Assembly: GCF_001439605.1 (NCBI RefSeq)
Contig: NZ_LMBX01000007.1
Location: forward strand, 161,622-225,621
Source: Cytobacillus praedii
GTDB taxonomy: Bacteria; Bacillota; Bacilli; Bacillales; Cytobacillaceae
Reading direction: 5' to 3'
DNA: 64,000 nt
A program made the position numbers and the translations under genes. Within the stretch, counting starts at the first letter, position 1. Each line of letters begins with the position of its first letter. Below the pieces are notes generated by a model that saw only the letters and a list, made by a program, of their open reading frames with translations, did no database searches and had not been told where the DNA came from. Of the stretch, positions 50,008 through 57,960 are shown in pieces.

Positions 50008-50133
50008 TTGGTTTACGAAGCAATAATGGTTGCAATTTCATTTTCAGCCTTAATCGTATTAGTGTTCATAGCAGTTGTTTCTCATACGAAAATAAATAAC
50101 CCATCCTACAACCGACCAAAGTTAGAGGGTTAA
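50008..50133 (+). CDS. Putative holin-like type I toxin (41 residues)
   Basis: A TTG-initiated peptide: VYEAIMVAISFSALIVLVF forms one transmembrane helix, followed by a polar tail. The start YEAIM, then the single helix, then a short charged end match the Hol-Tox/YonT-like toxins of Bacillus, which are held in check by an overlapping antisense RNA. TAACCC and GGGTTA arms near the end resemble the shared terminator of such loci. The ribosome binding site is weak. The antisense RNA itself cannot be proved from sequence. Confidence 0.6.
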   Translation: MVYEAIMVAISFSALIVLVFIAVVSHTKINNPSYNRPKLEG

Positions 50134-50307
50134 ATCTCAACCAAATATTTATATAGTCACTGCACCTCATATGAATATTATACCATTTATTTCTATTTAT
50201 ATGAATTTTATTTCCTCTATGTTGAATAAAATATACATTTTACTCAGTATAATCTTTTTGATTTATATTATGAATGGTTCAAGGTGTAAACCAAGTTTAA
50301 ATCTGGA

Positions 50308-50404
50308 AATAGACACGGCTTACGAAGCACCAATGTATTTAAAGCTTCTTAGCCTTAATCGTATCAGTAATCAGGGTAGTTAGTTCTCTAACAAAAAAGA
50401 AATA
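50308..50404 (+). pseudogene. Decayed second copy of the holin-like toxin
   Basis: The same gene type: TAYEAPMYLKLL, then, after a shift of frame, LALIVSVIRVVSSLTKKK and a TAA. The expected start codon position reads ATA. The frameshift and lost start make it a likely dead copy. The surrounding DNA resembles the first locus (both contain CGAAGCA, GCCTTAATCGTAT and a GTCACTGCAC block), so a tandem duplication is probable. Confidence 0.55.
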
Positions 50405-50446
50405 ACCCACCCTGCATCGGACAAATGTTAGGCGATGGGTTATTTC
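50397..50446. terminator. Bidirectional terminator of the decayed toxin locus
   Basis: AGAAATAACCCA (50397-50408) pairs perfectly with TGGGTTATTTCT (50435-50446). Such a hairpin between toxin mRNA and antisense RNA is characteristic of type I toxin loci. Confidence 0.7.
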
Positions 50447-51126
50447 TCTAAGTCCTACTTGAGTCACTGCACTTCTTGTAAATAGCATACAATTTTTCCT
50501 GTTATTTGTAAAGTTAAGGTGGAGAAGTGGTGTTAATTTAATATTCAAGAAGTTTTCTCACTTATCCTCTTAGCGTCAGTACTCTTTATTTGAGTAAAAA
50601 ATTTTATGTTGTTAACTTGCATCTCAATTTATGCAATATTTCCTCTCATAGCGTATAACAAATCCACCGTTGACATTTGTGGAAGTCTTTCTATAAACTC
50701 GCTTGCATGATAATGGTCGCTAAAATTGAAGGAACTGAAGTTCACCTAGAGAAGCTAGTGCATCGTGAGATTTACTCAAGGCGAGTGAATAGAGATTTAA
50801 TATCATAAAATTTGTTACTTCAATGTTGGAAGACAAAATAACAACACCATACTCACAATTTACTGGAACAATAATACCTTCAAGGTGCTTTCCTTCTAAA
50901 ATGTCATTATCTAAGACCACACTTATTTCGTTCAGGAATAACACTTCCTTTTTACTATATGACTACATAATTTGACAAGTAGTGCTAAATACCTGTCATA
51001 AACTTTGACAAATCGTTACAATATATTTAACTGTACTTTGTACTCGTGTTCTAGAAGGACTGGTAGTTGGATGAGGCTAAAAAACATCCAATATTGGTTA
51101 GTGGATTGTGTAGAGGGGGATTGTCA
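50447..51126. other. Intergenic stretch between toxin locus and PPR-like gene
   Basis: A minus-strand frame of 74 codons (50720-50944) has a GTG start with almost no spacing from a GGA. I doubt it is real. A TTGACA at 51005-51010 is a possible -35 for the PPR-like gene, with no good -10. The rest shows nothing. Confidence 0.35.
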
Positions 51127-51465
51127 ATGGATGAGTTGAGAAAGATAATTGCAAAATTAAAGAGTTCAATGGTCAAGCCAGATTTAAAAATTTTTATATA
51201 TTTAATGGGAAGAACAACATCTTATAGAGAAGTACAAGAAATATATAACGAACTTCAATTGTTAGGATTAAAACCCAATAAAAGGATTTATTCAATATTA
51301 TTACACTTAACTGAGAATTTTCATGAGGCGCAAAAAATAATGGCTGAGCTAGAACAGAAGAAGTACAAGAACCTTAATACAGAATTCTACATTGCTTTAG
51401 TCAGTAAAACGGAGACAATAGAAGATGGGAGGGCATTAATCAAAGAACTTAATAGAAAGGTTTAG
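51127..51465 (+). CDS. PPR-like helical-repeat protein
   Basis: A 112-residue protein starting at the ATG at 51127, behind GAGGGGGA. After a short N-terminal half-unit, three tandem units of 32 residues can be aligned. They begin KPDLKIFIYLMGRTT, KPNKRIYSILLHLTE and KNLNTEFYIALVSKT, and each ends in an E-L-like helix. The pattern YS.LL....EA..IM.ELE....KPN strongly recalls pentatricopeptide repeats (35 residues), here three residues shorter. PPR proteins bind single-stranded RNA and are rare in bacteria. The next gene starts two bases after the stop, so the two products are coupled. Confidence 0.6.
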   Translation: MDELRKIIAKLKSSMVKPDLKIFIYLMGRTTSYREVQEIYNELQLLGLKPNKRIYSILLHLTENFHEAQKIMAELEQKKYKNLNTEFYIALVSKTETIEDGRALIKELNRKV

Positions 51466-51467
51466 AG

Positions 51468-52283
51468 TTGCAAGAGGGTATCTTAAGGTATAGAAATATC
51501 CAAAAGGAAGCAAGAAAAGAATTAAGACAGAATTTAAGAAATTCTTGTCCAAATTTACCTTTAGACACTCTAATGGAAATCCCAGAGCTTGAACCTGTTA
51601 AGCGTTCAAGAGAATTTCAAGCACATGATGAATCTACAAGAAGTAAAATAGTATTTGAGTATTTATTTAACTCAAGGACACATCGTTGGTTAGATGAAAA
51701 TGTAATTGGTCTTAATCCATCTGAAAGCCGTGGTTACCAAGCAATGGGCATTTTACATCATATTGGCTTAAAGGATAAACATAAAGGTATCTTTAAAGAT
51801 TACATTTTAGGAGAAGCGATAAGCGTCTTAGAACAACAGAAAAATGATTTTCAAATGGTAATTGAGTGTCTAGTTAGGTTTAACATAAAAGAACAAAATG
51901 ATGAATTAGTTAACCTAATTACAAATGATATAGATTCAGAGCTATTTGAAGATGAGGTATATCATAAGGATGGTGCTACTTCTTATTATTATGGTAAGCG
52001 TTATGAGAGGAATCCTCATAATAGGGCAAAAGCTATTGAAATACATGGACTGAATTGTGTTGGATGTGGATTTAACTTTGAGAAAGTGTATGGGGAGCGG
52101 GGAAAAGATTTTATAGAAATACATCATATTAAACCGCTTAGCACGATTCAAGTAGAGGTATTGGTTAATCCCGAGACAGACTTAGTTCCTGTTTGTAGTA
52201 ATTGCCACCGTATGATACATAGAAGAAAAGATGAAGTATTAACGATTGAAGAGTTAAGAGAAATGATAAAAAGAAACATTTGA
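51468..52283 (+). CDS. HNH endonuclease (McrA-like), partner of PPR-like protein
   Basis: A 271-residue protein. The C-terminal domain reads RAKAIEIHGLNCVGCGFNFE, then DFIEIHHIKPLS, then LVPVCSNCHRMIHRR: a full HNH motif with its paired zinc-binding CxxC motifs, as in McrA-type restriction enzymes. The first 170 residues are an unrecognised helical domain with FNSRTHRWLDENVIGLNPSES and MGILHHIGLKDKHKGIF. The start is a TTG with AAAGG seven bases upstream, coupled to the PPR-like gene. Likely a phage-defence nuclease; target unknown. Confidence 0.85.
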   Translation: MQEGILRYRNIQKEARKELRQNLRNSCPNLPLDTLMEIPELEPVKRSREFQAHDESTRSKIVFEYLFNSRTHRWLDENVIGLNPSESRGYQAMGILHHIGLKDKHKGIFKDYILGEAISVLEQQKNDFQMVIECLVRFNIKEQNDELVNLITNDIDSELFEDEVYHKDGATSYYYGKRYERNPHNRAKAIEIHGLNCVGCGFNFEKVYGERGKDFIEIHHIKPLSTIQVEVLVNPETDLVPVCSNCHRMIHRRKDEVLTIEELREMIKRNI

Positions 52284-52290
52284 GATTAAT

Positions 52291-52334
52291 TAGTACATAG
52301 TTTTCAATAAACTTAATAATAGAACTGTGTACTA
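52291..52334 (+). repeat. Recurring island hairpin, copy 3 (before the NERD gene)
   Basis: TAGTACATAGTT (52291-52302) pairs with AACTGTGTACTA (52323-52334), with one G-T pair. The left arm is identical to copy 1. The ribosome binding site of the NERD gene follows within a few bases. Confidence 0.8.
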
Positions 52335-52353
52335 TTAAGGAGCAATAAAATAC

Positions 52354-53193
52354 ATGTTATCAAAAATATTGAAGGGCTTTTCTAAGAAAAAGCCATCTAA
52401 AGAAGAATCTATTACATCTACAACTAAGCATAAAGATAGTAAGGCTAAGGTTACACCTGCAAGAATTGGGGAAATTGGTGAATACAAAATAAATATTCAA
52501 CTTGACCAACTTTCTAAAAACTGTAGGTATCTACAGGATATATTAATTCCAAATCGATATTCAAAATCAGGTTTCTCTCAAATTGACCACATTGTAATCA
52601 CCCCTTACACATTATTTGTAATCGAGACTAAGAATTATACGGGGACTATATATGGTGATAGAAATAGAGCTAAGTGGTGCGTTAATGGTAAATTTCCAAT
52701 GATGAATCCATTTAATCAAAATTATGGTCATATTCAGGCAATTAAAGCGGTTCTAGAAACAACAGAAGATGCACAATATGTATCAATGGTGTCTTTTAAT
52801 AGAAGATGTACATTTAAAATGAATGAAGAATTAAGAAAGATACAATCTAATGATTTAATAGTTTATGATACAGAGTTATCTGAGTTTATTAATAGAAAGA
52901 TAAGTGTACTTAAGCTTTTGTATCAAAAACCAATATATTCCAATGATGAAATGCAGGATATGTATAACAAATTAATGAGTATGAATATTACTGATTCAAA
53001 AATAAAAGACTTACATGTTGAAAGATTGAAAAATATGGATAGTGAAAAGGCTGTTAGGAGTGAGGAAACAGTATCAACATGTTTTACATGTGGGAAGGAA
53101 GTCTCTGAGAAAGTTAAGTCATATTGTTTTTCAAACAATAAACGGTTTAATGGTAATATATATTGTTATGAACATCAAGAACCTCGTCAGTAA
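52354..53193 (+). CDS. NERD-domain nuclease with C-terminal zinc finger
   Basis: A 279-residue protein. After a basic 40-residue lead, the NERD domain spans about 45-165: RIGEIGEYKINIQLDQL, then FSQIDHIVITPYTLFVIETKNYTG, which holds the D and ExK residues of this PD-(D/E)XK-related nuclease family. The tail has a CFTCGKE...YCFSNNKRF...YCYEH zinc-binding pattern. NERD proteins are often linked to plasmids and defence. The ATG follows AAGGAGC. The hairpin copy 3 upstream suggests control shared with the replication gene. Confidence 0.82.
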   Translation: MLSKILKGFSKKKPSKEESITSTTKHKDSKAKVTPARIGEIGEYKINIQLDQLSKNCRYLQDILIPNRYSKSGFSQIDHIVITPYTLFVIETKNYTGTIYGDRNRAKWCVNGKFPMMNPFNQNYGHIQAIKAVLETTEDAQYVSMVSFNRRCTFKMNEELRKIQSNDLIVYDTELSEFINRKISVLKLLYQKPIYSNDEMQDMYNKLMSMNITDSKIKDLHVERLKNMDSEKAVRSEETVSTCFTCGKEVSEKVKSYCFSNNKRFNGNIYCYEHQEPRQ

Positions 53194-53215
53194 AGAATGA
53201 TGAGGTTTTTATTTT
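53180..53215 (+). terminator. Terminator at the end of the NERD gene
   Basis: ACCTCGTC and GATGAGGT arms flank the stop codon, followed by a T run. Confidence 0.65.
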
Positions 53216-53253
53216 GGAAGTGTTAAAATGTTTGCTTGTAAAGGTATACTTTC

Positions 53254-53437
53254 TGGGCTGTGAAAAAACAGTCCTTTTTCAAGTTTATTAAAGACATTAG
53301 AGAATTTATAAACGTTTATAAATCTAACGACTTTAATAAAACTCTTAATAATAAATGTATCATTTGAGTACACCCTATTGATACATTATTGAGCGCTTGG
53401 TATACTTAGCTTATTAGTGTCTCATATACATGTATCA
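53254..53437 (+). promoter_or_regulatory. Putative resolvase control/res region
   Basis: A terminator-like hairpin (GGGCTGT with ACAGTCC, then TTTTT) at 53254-53280 is followed by a perfect 20-base palindrome, ATTTATAAACGTTTATAAAT (53304-53323). Next comes a 9-bp inverted repeat, AATGTATCA...TGATACATT (53354-53387), and another TGTATCA at 53431-53437. Several dyads just before a resolvase gene suggest a res recombination site and autoregulation. Confidence 0.5.
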
Positions 53438-53460
53438 AAATGAAGGATGGGTTGTTTGAT

Positions 53461-54054
53461 ATGAAATTTGGGTATGGTCGTGTGTCGTCTGCGGGGCAAA
53501 ATTTAACTGCACAAATTAATCAACTCCAAGAAGCAGGGTGTGAAACAATCTTTAAGGAGAAGGTTAGTGGAAGAAGAAAAGAGGACAGGAAACAATTCAA
53601 CTTGCTCCTTGAGACAGTACAAGAAGGTGACACAATTGTTGTTACGAAATTAGACAGGTTTGCAAGAAGTACAAAGGATGCTTTGAACACTATCGAATAC
53701 TTAAATAGTAAAGGTGTATATCTTATTGTCCTGAATATGGGTGGAGATAAGATTGATACAGGAACGGCAATTGGTAAGTTAATGATTACGGTTCTATCTG
53801 GTATAGCTGAATTTGAAGCCGACATGATTAAGGAAAGACAGTTAGAGGGGATTGAAGATGCTAAAAAGAGAGGAGTTTACAAAGGTCGACCAAAGAAATA
53901 TACAGAGAAAAATCCTAAGTTACAACATGCTTTAGATTTATTTAATCATAGAAATAGAAAAGATGCTAAGACCAAAACAGTCAAAGAAATAGAAGCTATA
54001 ACTGGTATTAGTAGAGCCACTTTGTATAGGGTAGCAAGAGAACTGAAAAAGTAA
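53461..54054 (+). CDS. Serine recombinase (resolvase/invertase family)
   Basis: A 197-residue small serine recombinase. The start MKFGYGRVSSAGQNL includes the nucleophile serine. GDTIVVTKLDRFARSTKDAL carries the conserved arginines. The E-helix FEADMIKERQLEGIEDAKKRG leads to a C-terminal helix-turn-helix (TVKEIEAITGISRATLYRV). The ATG at 53461 was chosen by family comparison; an ATG at 53440 lacks a binding site. It may resolve dimers of a circular island or invert a segment. Confidence 0.9.
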   Translation: MKFGYGRVSSAGQNLTAQINQLQEAGCETIFKEKVSGRRKEDRKQFNLLLETVQEGDTIVVTKLDRFARSTKDALNTIEYLNSKGVYLIVLNMGGDKIDTGTAIGKLMITVLSGIAEFEADMIKERQLEGIEDAKKRGVYKGRPKKYTEKNPKLQHALDLFNHRNRKDAKTKTVKEIEAITGISRATLYRVARELKK

Positions 54055-54058
54055 AACT

Positions 54059-54083
54059 GGACTCTCTATAGAGTCTTTTTTAT
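54059..54083 (+). terminator. Terminator after the resolvase gene
   Basis: GACTC and GAGTC arms around TCTATA, followed by seven T. Stem short but tail good. Confidence 0.65.
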
Positions 54084-54188
54084 TTTTGAATATATAATTT
54101 TAATGATAAATTCTTACATTTATATAGTAAAATATATCTATAGTGAAAACATGGACATATAGTGTTTGATTTATAGGAGGAGAGGGAA

Positions 54189-55175
54189 GTGTTAGACACT
54201 TACGATTACATAGAAACTATTATTACAGATTTAAAAGGAACTACGGATATTAATTTTCAAGTAAAAGTAGGGGAAATCTTAAAAGTTTATTGTAATTCAA
54301 AAAATTATACATATGAAATGCCAAACTCATCTGGTGGAGATGATAAAAATGATGGTTGGATAATAGAACTAAAAAGGTTTTATCAAATATATTCTCCTCA
54401 ACAATTAAGAGGTTCATTAAAACAGGATATTCAAAAGAAGTTTAGTGAAGACCTCGAGAAGTTATTAGAACTCTTATATATCGATGGAAAATGGGATGGT
54501 GAAATCAAAGAATTTATTTTTATTGTTAATACCATAGATAGAAATCTTCCTCATGATAGTGAAAGATACTTTCAAAACGAAAGGAACAAATATGAAGCTA
54601 AATATAGTATTTCATTCATTGCAAAAGTTGTTAATATCGATTATATAAGGGAATTATTAGAGGAACTAGGTATACATGAATTACGTAAGTTAAGTGCAAG
54701 ATTAAAAGTTAATTCTATTATTGATTATAATGCAATGAGTTCTAGACTATTCTATGAGTTTATAGACATATTAAATGAAGGAATCCAGAATAAATTCAGG
54801 GGACAAATTAAAACCAATAGCTCTGACTATAATCGGCTTTCATCTCCCTCAAAAATAACATTAAACAAATTAAATGATATTGCAGACGAAATTGAAGATA
54901 TAATGTTGGAATTACATTTATTAGAAGAAATTGTTAGCACAGTATATCAAGATATTAATTATATTGATAAATTTGAACGTGTTGTTTCATATATTATTCA
55001 AGAATACGAAGACCTTTCAAAAGAGTGTAATGGTGTTGAACTTTATAATAAGATTATTCAAAATCTAATAGCATTTGGGGAGTATAAAAGAAGTTTTATG
55101 TTTCCAGCAAAAATTTTAGTAGTATACATCTTTGATAAATGTGACATCTTTGAAAAAGAAAAAGTGAGTTGTTAA
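54189..55175 (+). CDS. ABC-3C-like system, effector/sensor component with nuclease-like N-terminus
   Basis: A 328-residue protein with a GTG start behind GGAGGAGAGGG. The N-terminal 70 residues contain GGDDKNDGWIIELKRFYQIYSP: acidic residues at 51-55 and an E60-L-K62 pair, as in restriction-endonuclease-fold domains. The GDxKNDG...YQ.YSP pattern is familiar from ABC-three-component effectors. The middle is helical. The C-terminal third, ending SFMFPAKILVVYIFDKCDIFEK, fits an ABC-3C C-terminal domain. It heads a three-gene operon with a small protein and a DUF2326-type ATPase. A phage-defence role is inferred from family and context. Confidence 0.68.
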   Translation: MLDTYDYIETIITDLKGTTDINFQVKVGEILKVYCNSKNYTYEMPNSSGGDDKNDGWIIELKRFYQIYSPQQLRGSLKQDIQKKFSEDLEKLLELLYIDGKWDGEIKEFIFIVNTIDRNLPHDSERYFQNERNKYEAKYSISFIAKVVNIDYIRELLEELGIHELRKLSARLKVNSIIDYNAMSSRLFYEFIDILNEGIQNKFRGQIKTNSSDYNRLSSPSKITLNKLNDIADEIEDIMLELHLLEEIVSTVYQDINYIDKFERVVSYIIQEYEDLSKECNGVELYNKIIQNLIAFGEYKRSFMFPAKILVVYIFDKCDIFEKEKVSC

Positions 55176-55179
55176 AATT

Positions 55180-55446
55180 ATGATTCTACCGAATAAGTAT
55201 GTTTCTAATTCAGAAAGTTTAATTGGTTTATCGGCATTAATATTAAGTGTAATAGGCAAAAAAACTATTCATTTAGATAAATTATGGAAGATGTTTGAAA
55301 AGAAATATATTAATGAAAAGTTAAATAACCCTCCGACGTATCAAAAGTTCATTTTAACATTAAATCTTATGTTTATGGTGGGAATGATTGAGTATACTGA
55401 AGAAGGAGAAATCTATAATGAAAATATTAAATCTAATAGTGAATAA
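55180..55446 (+). CDS. ABC-3C-like system, middle component
   Basis: An 88-residue protein between effector and ATPase genes. It starts four bases after the effector stop and overlaps the ATPase start by 29 bases, so all three are translationally coupled. The order LPNKYVSNSESLIGLSALIL, then TYQKFILTLNLMFMVGMIEY, and a short strand look like the small winged-helix-type middle components that bridge effector and ATPase. Assignment rests on size, position and this pattern. Confidence 0.65.
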   Translation: MILPNKYVSNSESLIGLSALILSVIGKKTIHLDKLWKMFEKKYINEKLNNPPTYQKFILTLNLMFMVGMIEYTEEGEIYNENIKSNSE

Positions 55447-57085
55447 TCCAAATGGTGAGAAAGTCCGAGAAGTTTCATTTGAAAAAGATGGAATTTCCAT
55501 TATTTACGGTAAAGTTAACAAGCCTGATGATGAAAAAGAAACTTCTAACAGTATCGGGAAAACTTTATTTTTAAAGTTTATTGATTACATATTTGGTGCT
55601 AATGAAAATGGAGAAATGATAAAGCCTAAAATATATGGTTGGTATCTAGAAGCTCTTATTGAATTTGAAGCAAATATATTTAAAGTAAAAAGAGTACTGG
55701 GGAAATCTGAATTAATAGTTAATGGTAAAACATATGAGTTAGGTGAATACAAAGAACTTTTTAAGATTGATAGAAAGCTATACAGTAAGCAGGTTTTTCT
55801 TTCGCAAAAAAGTAATCTAATTAGTATGAGAACGGAAGCAAGTTTAGATGATTATACCTCCTTATTCAAATTATTAGAGTTAAAAGATTTAACCAATGAG
55901 TCCAATGAATATTATGGAATACAGAATACAATTAAAGAATTATCAGCACTTGAAAAAAGAGTCATGCAGTTCTTTGATGGTATAGAACTATCAAAAATTG
56001 AAGAAAGAATATTTTTGATTAAGAAATCAATTAGTGAGAAAGAAAAGGAACTGGAAATTTTAGATGAGAGAATAACAAATATCCAAATTGGCAAAGAAAA
56101 ATCTGATTTTATAGATGAATATGCTGATAAAAATTATCACTTGAAATTAATGCAGGTGGAGTATCAGAAGTTAAAGTTGGAATATAAAAGATTATCTAAA
56201 TCACTAGAAGAATTGAAACAAGTAGATATTTCTTCTCAAGATTTAAAGAAATTATTTGATAGAGCTAAATTTGAAATACCTGAATTAATTATAAAAAGGT
56301 TAGAAGAGGTTGAGAAGTTCCAAAAAAATATTTACTCAGATAGAAAGGCATTAACCGAAGAGAAATTAAGGGAGCTAGCTCATAAGAAGACAAATTTAAA
56401 AACAAGTATAGATATATCCCAAAAAGAAATTGAAAAAATTGCTCATATTATATCTCAAAATGAAATCTATCAAGAATCAATGGCAATCTACAAAGAAAAG
56501 AGCATGGAATTACAAAAGCTCATGTATCAACAAGGAGAATTGTCAAAAATTGATGGAATAATAAAACAAAGAAAGGATGAAGAAGACAAATTAGCTAAAA
56601 AATATATTGATGTTAAAAATGCTTATTCAAATTATTACGATGCAATAGATACATACAAAAACTTCATATATCAAATGGTACATGACATTTATACGGATAA
56701 AGTAGAAGCATATTTTTCTGTTAAGTTAAAAAATCGACATAAAAGGAATCGACCATTTGCAATTGAATTAAACTTAACAGGTGACACAGGAGAAGGTGTT
56801 GGAGAAGTTCGTAAGTTATTAATAGACTTACTTGTCCTTAGGTATAACAAATTATTAGAAATACTAATACAAGACTCTTCTTGTTTCTCAGGTATTGATA
56901 ACCGACAAGTCTCAAACCTAATTAAAATAGGACACAATATAGGAAAGAAAAGTGGTAAACAATATATTATTTCTATTAATGATTATCAGCTAAATAAGAA
57001 AGATATAGAATTAATGAAATTAATAAGTGCATATACAAAAATAGAATTAGATGAGAATGATAAATTGCTTAAATTTGACTTTTAG
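55418..57085 (+). CDS. ABC-3C-like system, DUF2326-type coiled-coil ATPase
   Basis: A 555-residue SMC/Rad50-like ATPase; the ATG at 55418 follows AGAAGGAGA. The P-loop TSNSIGKTLFLKFIDYIFG (to residue 60) lacks the first glycine but keeps GKT (47-49), as usual for DUF2326 proteins. Residues 180-440 are coiled coil. GDTGEGVGEVRKLLIDLL is the signature region, and ILIQDSSCFSGIDNRQ (Asp486) is the Walker B and following segment. Serine replaces the usual catalytic glutamate, as in relatives with IHDSxxFxGxDxRQ. It probably senses an invader and triggers the effector. Confidence 0.78.
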   Translation: MKILNLIVNNPNGEKVREVSFEKDGISIIYGKVNKPDDEKETSNSIGKTLFLKFIDYIFGANENGEMIKPKIYGWYLEALIEFEANIFKVKRVLGKSELIVNGKTYELGEYKELFKIDRKLYSKQVFLSQKSNLISMRTEASLDDYTSLFKLLELKDLTNESNEYYGIQNTIKELSALEKRVMQFFDGIELSKIEERIFLIKKSISEKEKELEILDERITNIQIGKEKSDFIDEYADKNYHLKLMQVEYQKLKLEYKRLSKSLEELKQVDISSQDLKKLFDRAKFEIPELIIKRLEEVEKFQKNIYSDRKALTEEKLRELAHKKTNLKTSIDISQKEIEKIAHIISQNEIYQESMAIYKEKSMELQKLMYQQGELSKIDGIIKQRKDEEDKLAKKYIDVKNAYSNYYDAIDTYKNFIYQMVHDIYTDKVEAYFSVKLKNRHKRNRPFAIELNLTGDTGEGVGEVRKLLIDLLVLRYNKLLEILIQDSSCFSGIDNRQVSNLIKIGHNIGKKSGKQYIISINDYQLNKKDIELMKLISAYTKIELDENDKLLKFDF

Positions 57086-57685
57086 AGTTTATCTCTCTTT
57101 TTAAAGCCTGCTCTGATTCTCTCAAATTAATTAGTTTATAAGATATCAATATGATGATTATTTATATTGAGCGAATGTCAGTTTTTTTAAACTGTGTATT
57201 CATGGAGTGATGAAATAAAGTGATACAGTTTTTAAAGCATTGTAAATACTGTTTCAATAATTATACATTACCACCACATATAAATAGGAAGAAAGAAGTT
57301 AAATATCGTTGATTTAATCACGTTTTAAAAAATCATTATCTCTTACAGAGAATATTATAATAAATTTTGGACACTCAGAAGGGTGTCTTTTTGTTTCTAG
57401 TGGCAGGGTATGCAGATTAGATGGATTATAAAAGATAATTAACTTTTTTAGAAGATGAAAATGCTTTTATTGAGAAGATATTATTTGAGGATGTTATGGG
57501 ACTTGGGTAAATGAAAGGTTTAAGGGAATATATATAATAGGAAGAAAGATAAACCACAATTAAAAGAATCTATTAAACAATGGTAGACACTCTATTAAAT
57601 AAGTGGTATATTTTCCTTAACAGAAAAAGTGGTCGGTATGTTGGCTTAAAACATTGATGTATCAATGTTTTATATTTCAAAATTT
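57086..57685. other. Right-end spacer of the island
   Basis: No gene recognised. GACACTC and GGGTGTC with a T run (57370-57393) look like a terminator. TAAAACATTGA (57647-57657) and TCAATGTTTTA (57662-57672) form a perfect 11-bp inverted repeat around TGTA, ending 14 bases before attR. It may be an integrase or excisionase binding site. Confidence 0.5.
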
Positions 57686-57759
57686 AAAGCCTTCACAAAA
57701 GAAAATCAATCAAATGATGAACGCCATGAACAAACAAACGAAATAATGGTGGACAAGCA
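57686..57759 (+). repeat. attR: 74-bp direct repeat, orphan end of yneF
   Basis: Identical to 43104-43177. It holds the last codons of yneF out of context, followed directly by the native yneF terminator. Confidence 0.93.
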
Positions 57760-57785
57760 CTCTTTAATGAGTGCTTTTTCTTTTG
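57755..57785 (+). terminator. Displaced native terminator of yneF
   Basis: AAGCACTC and GAGTGCTT enclose TTTAAT and are followed by T. Removing the island would place it just after the yneF stop. Confidence 0.85.
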
Positions 57786-57960
57786 GTGTAATCTAAAATA
57801 AAAATCTTCCTTATTTTTTCAATATTTGATAAACTATTTAAGTTACCTAATTTGCAGTATGGAAAATAATTGATATTAATACTAAATTCATTTAATACGT
57901 AGGAAGTTATGGTTTATCCAATATCGTAATCGTTCATCTACTATCACGGAGGACATGAGT

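Larger units (their letters stand above)
43104..57759. mobile_element. Integrated island in yneF (about 14.6 kb)
   Basis: Bounded by perfect 74-bp direct repeats. The integrase gene lies 180 bases inside the left repeat. Inside are a primase-helicase, putative nucleases, a serine resolvase, toxin genes and a three-gene ABC-3C-like system. The flanking chromosome (sirA-yneF on the left, then the ABC exporter, ynzD position and ccdA on the right) is continuous once the island is removed. No relaxase, conjugation, capsid or packaging gene was recognised. A phage satellite or a replicating integrative element are both possible. Confidence 0.92.

Noticed and set aside
50720..50944. Minus-strand 74-codon frame in the island
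   Set aside because: The start codon abuts the only GGA, there is no terminator, and composition is not convincing. Left as part of the spacer.
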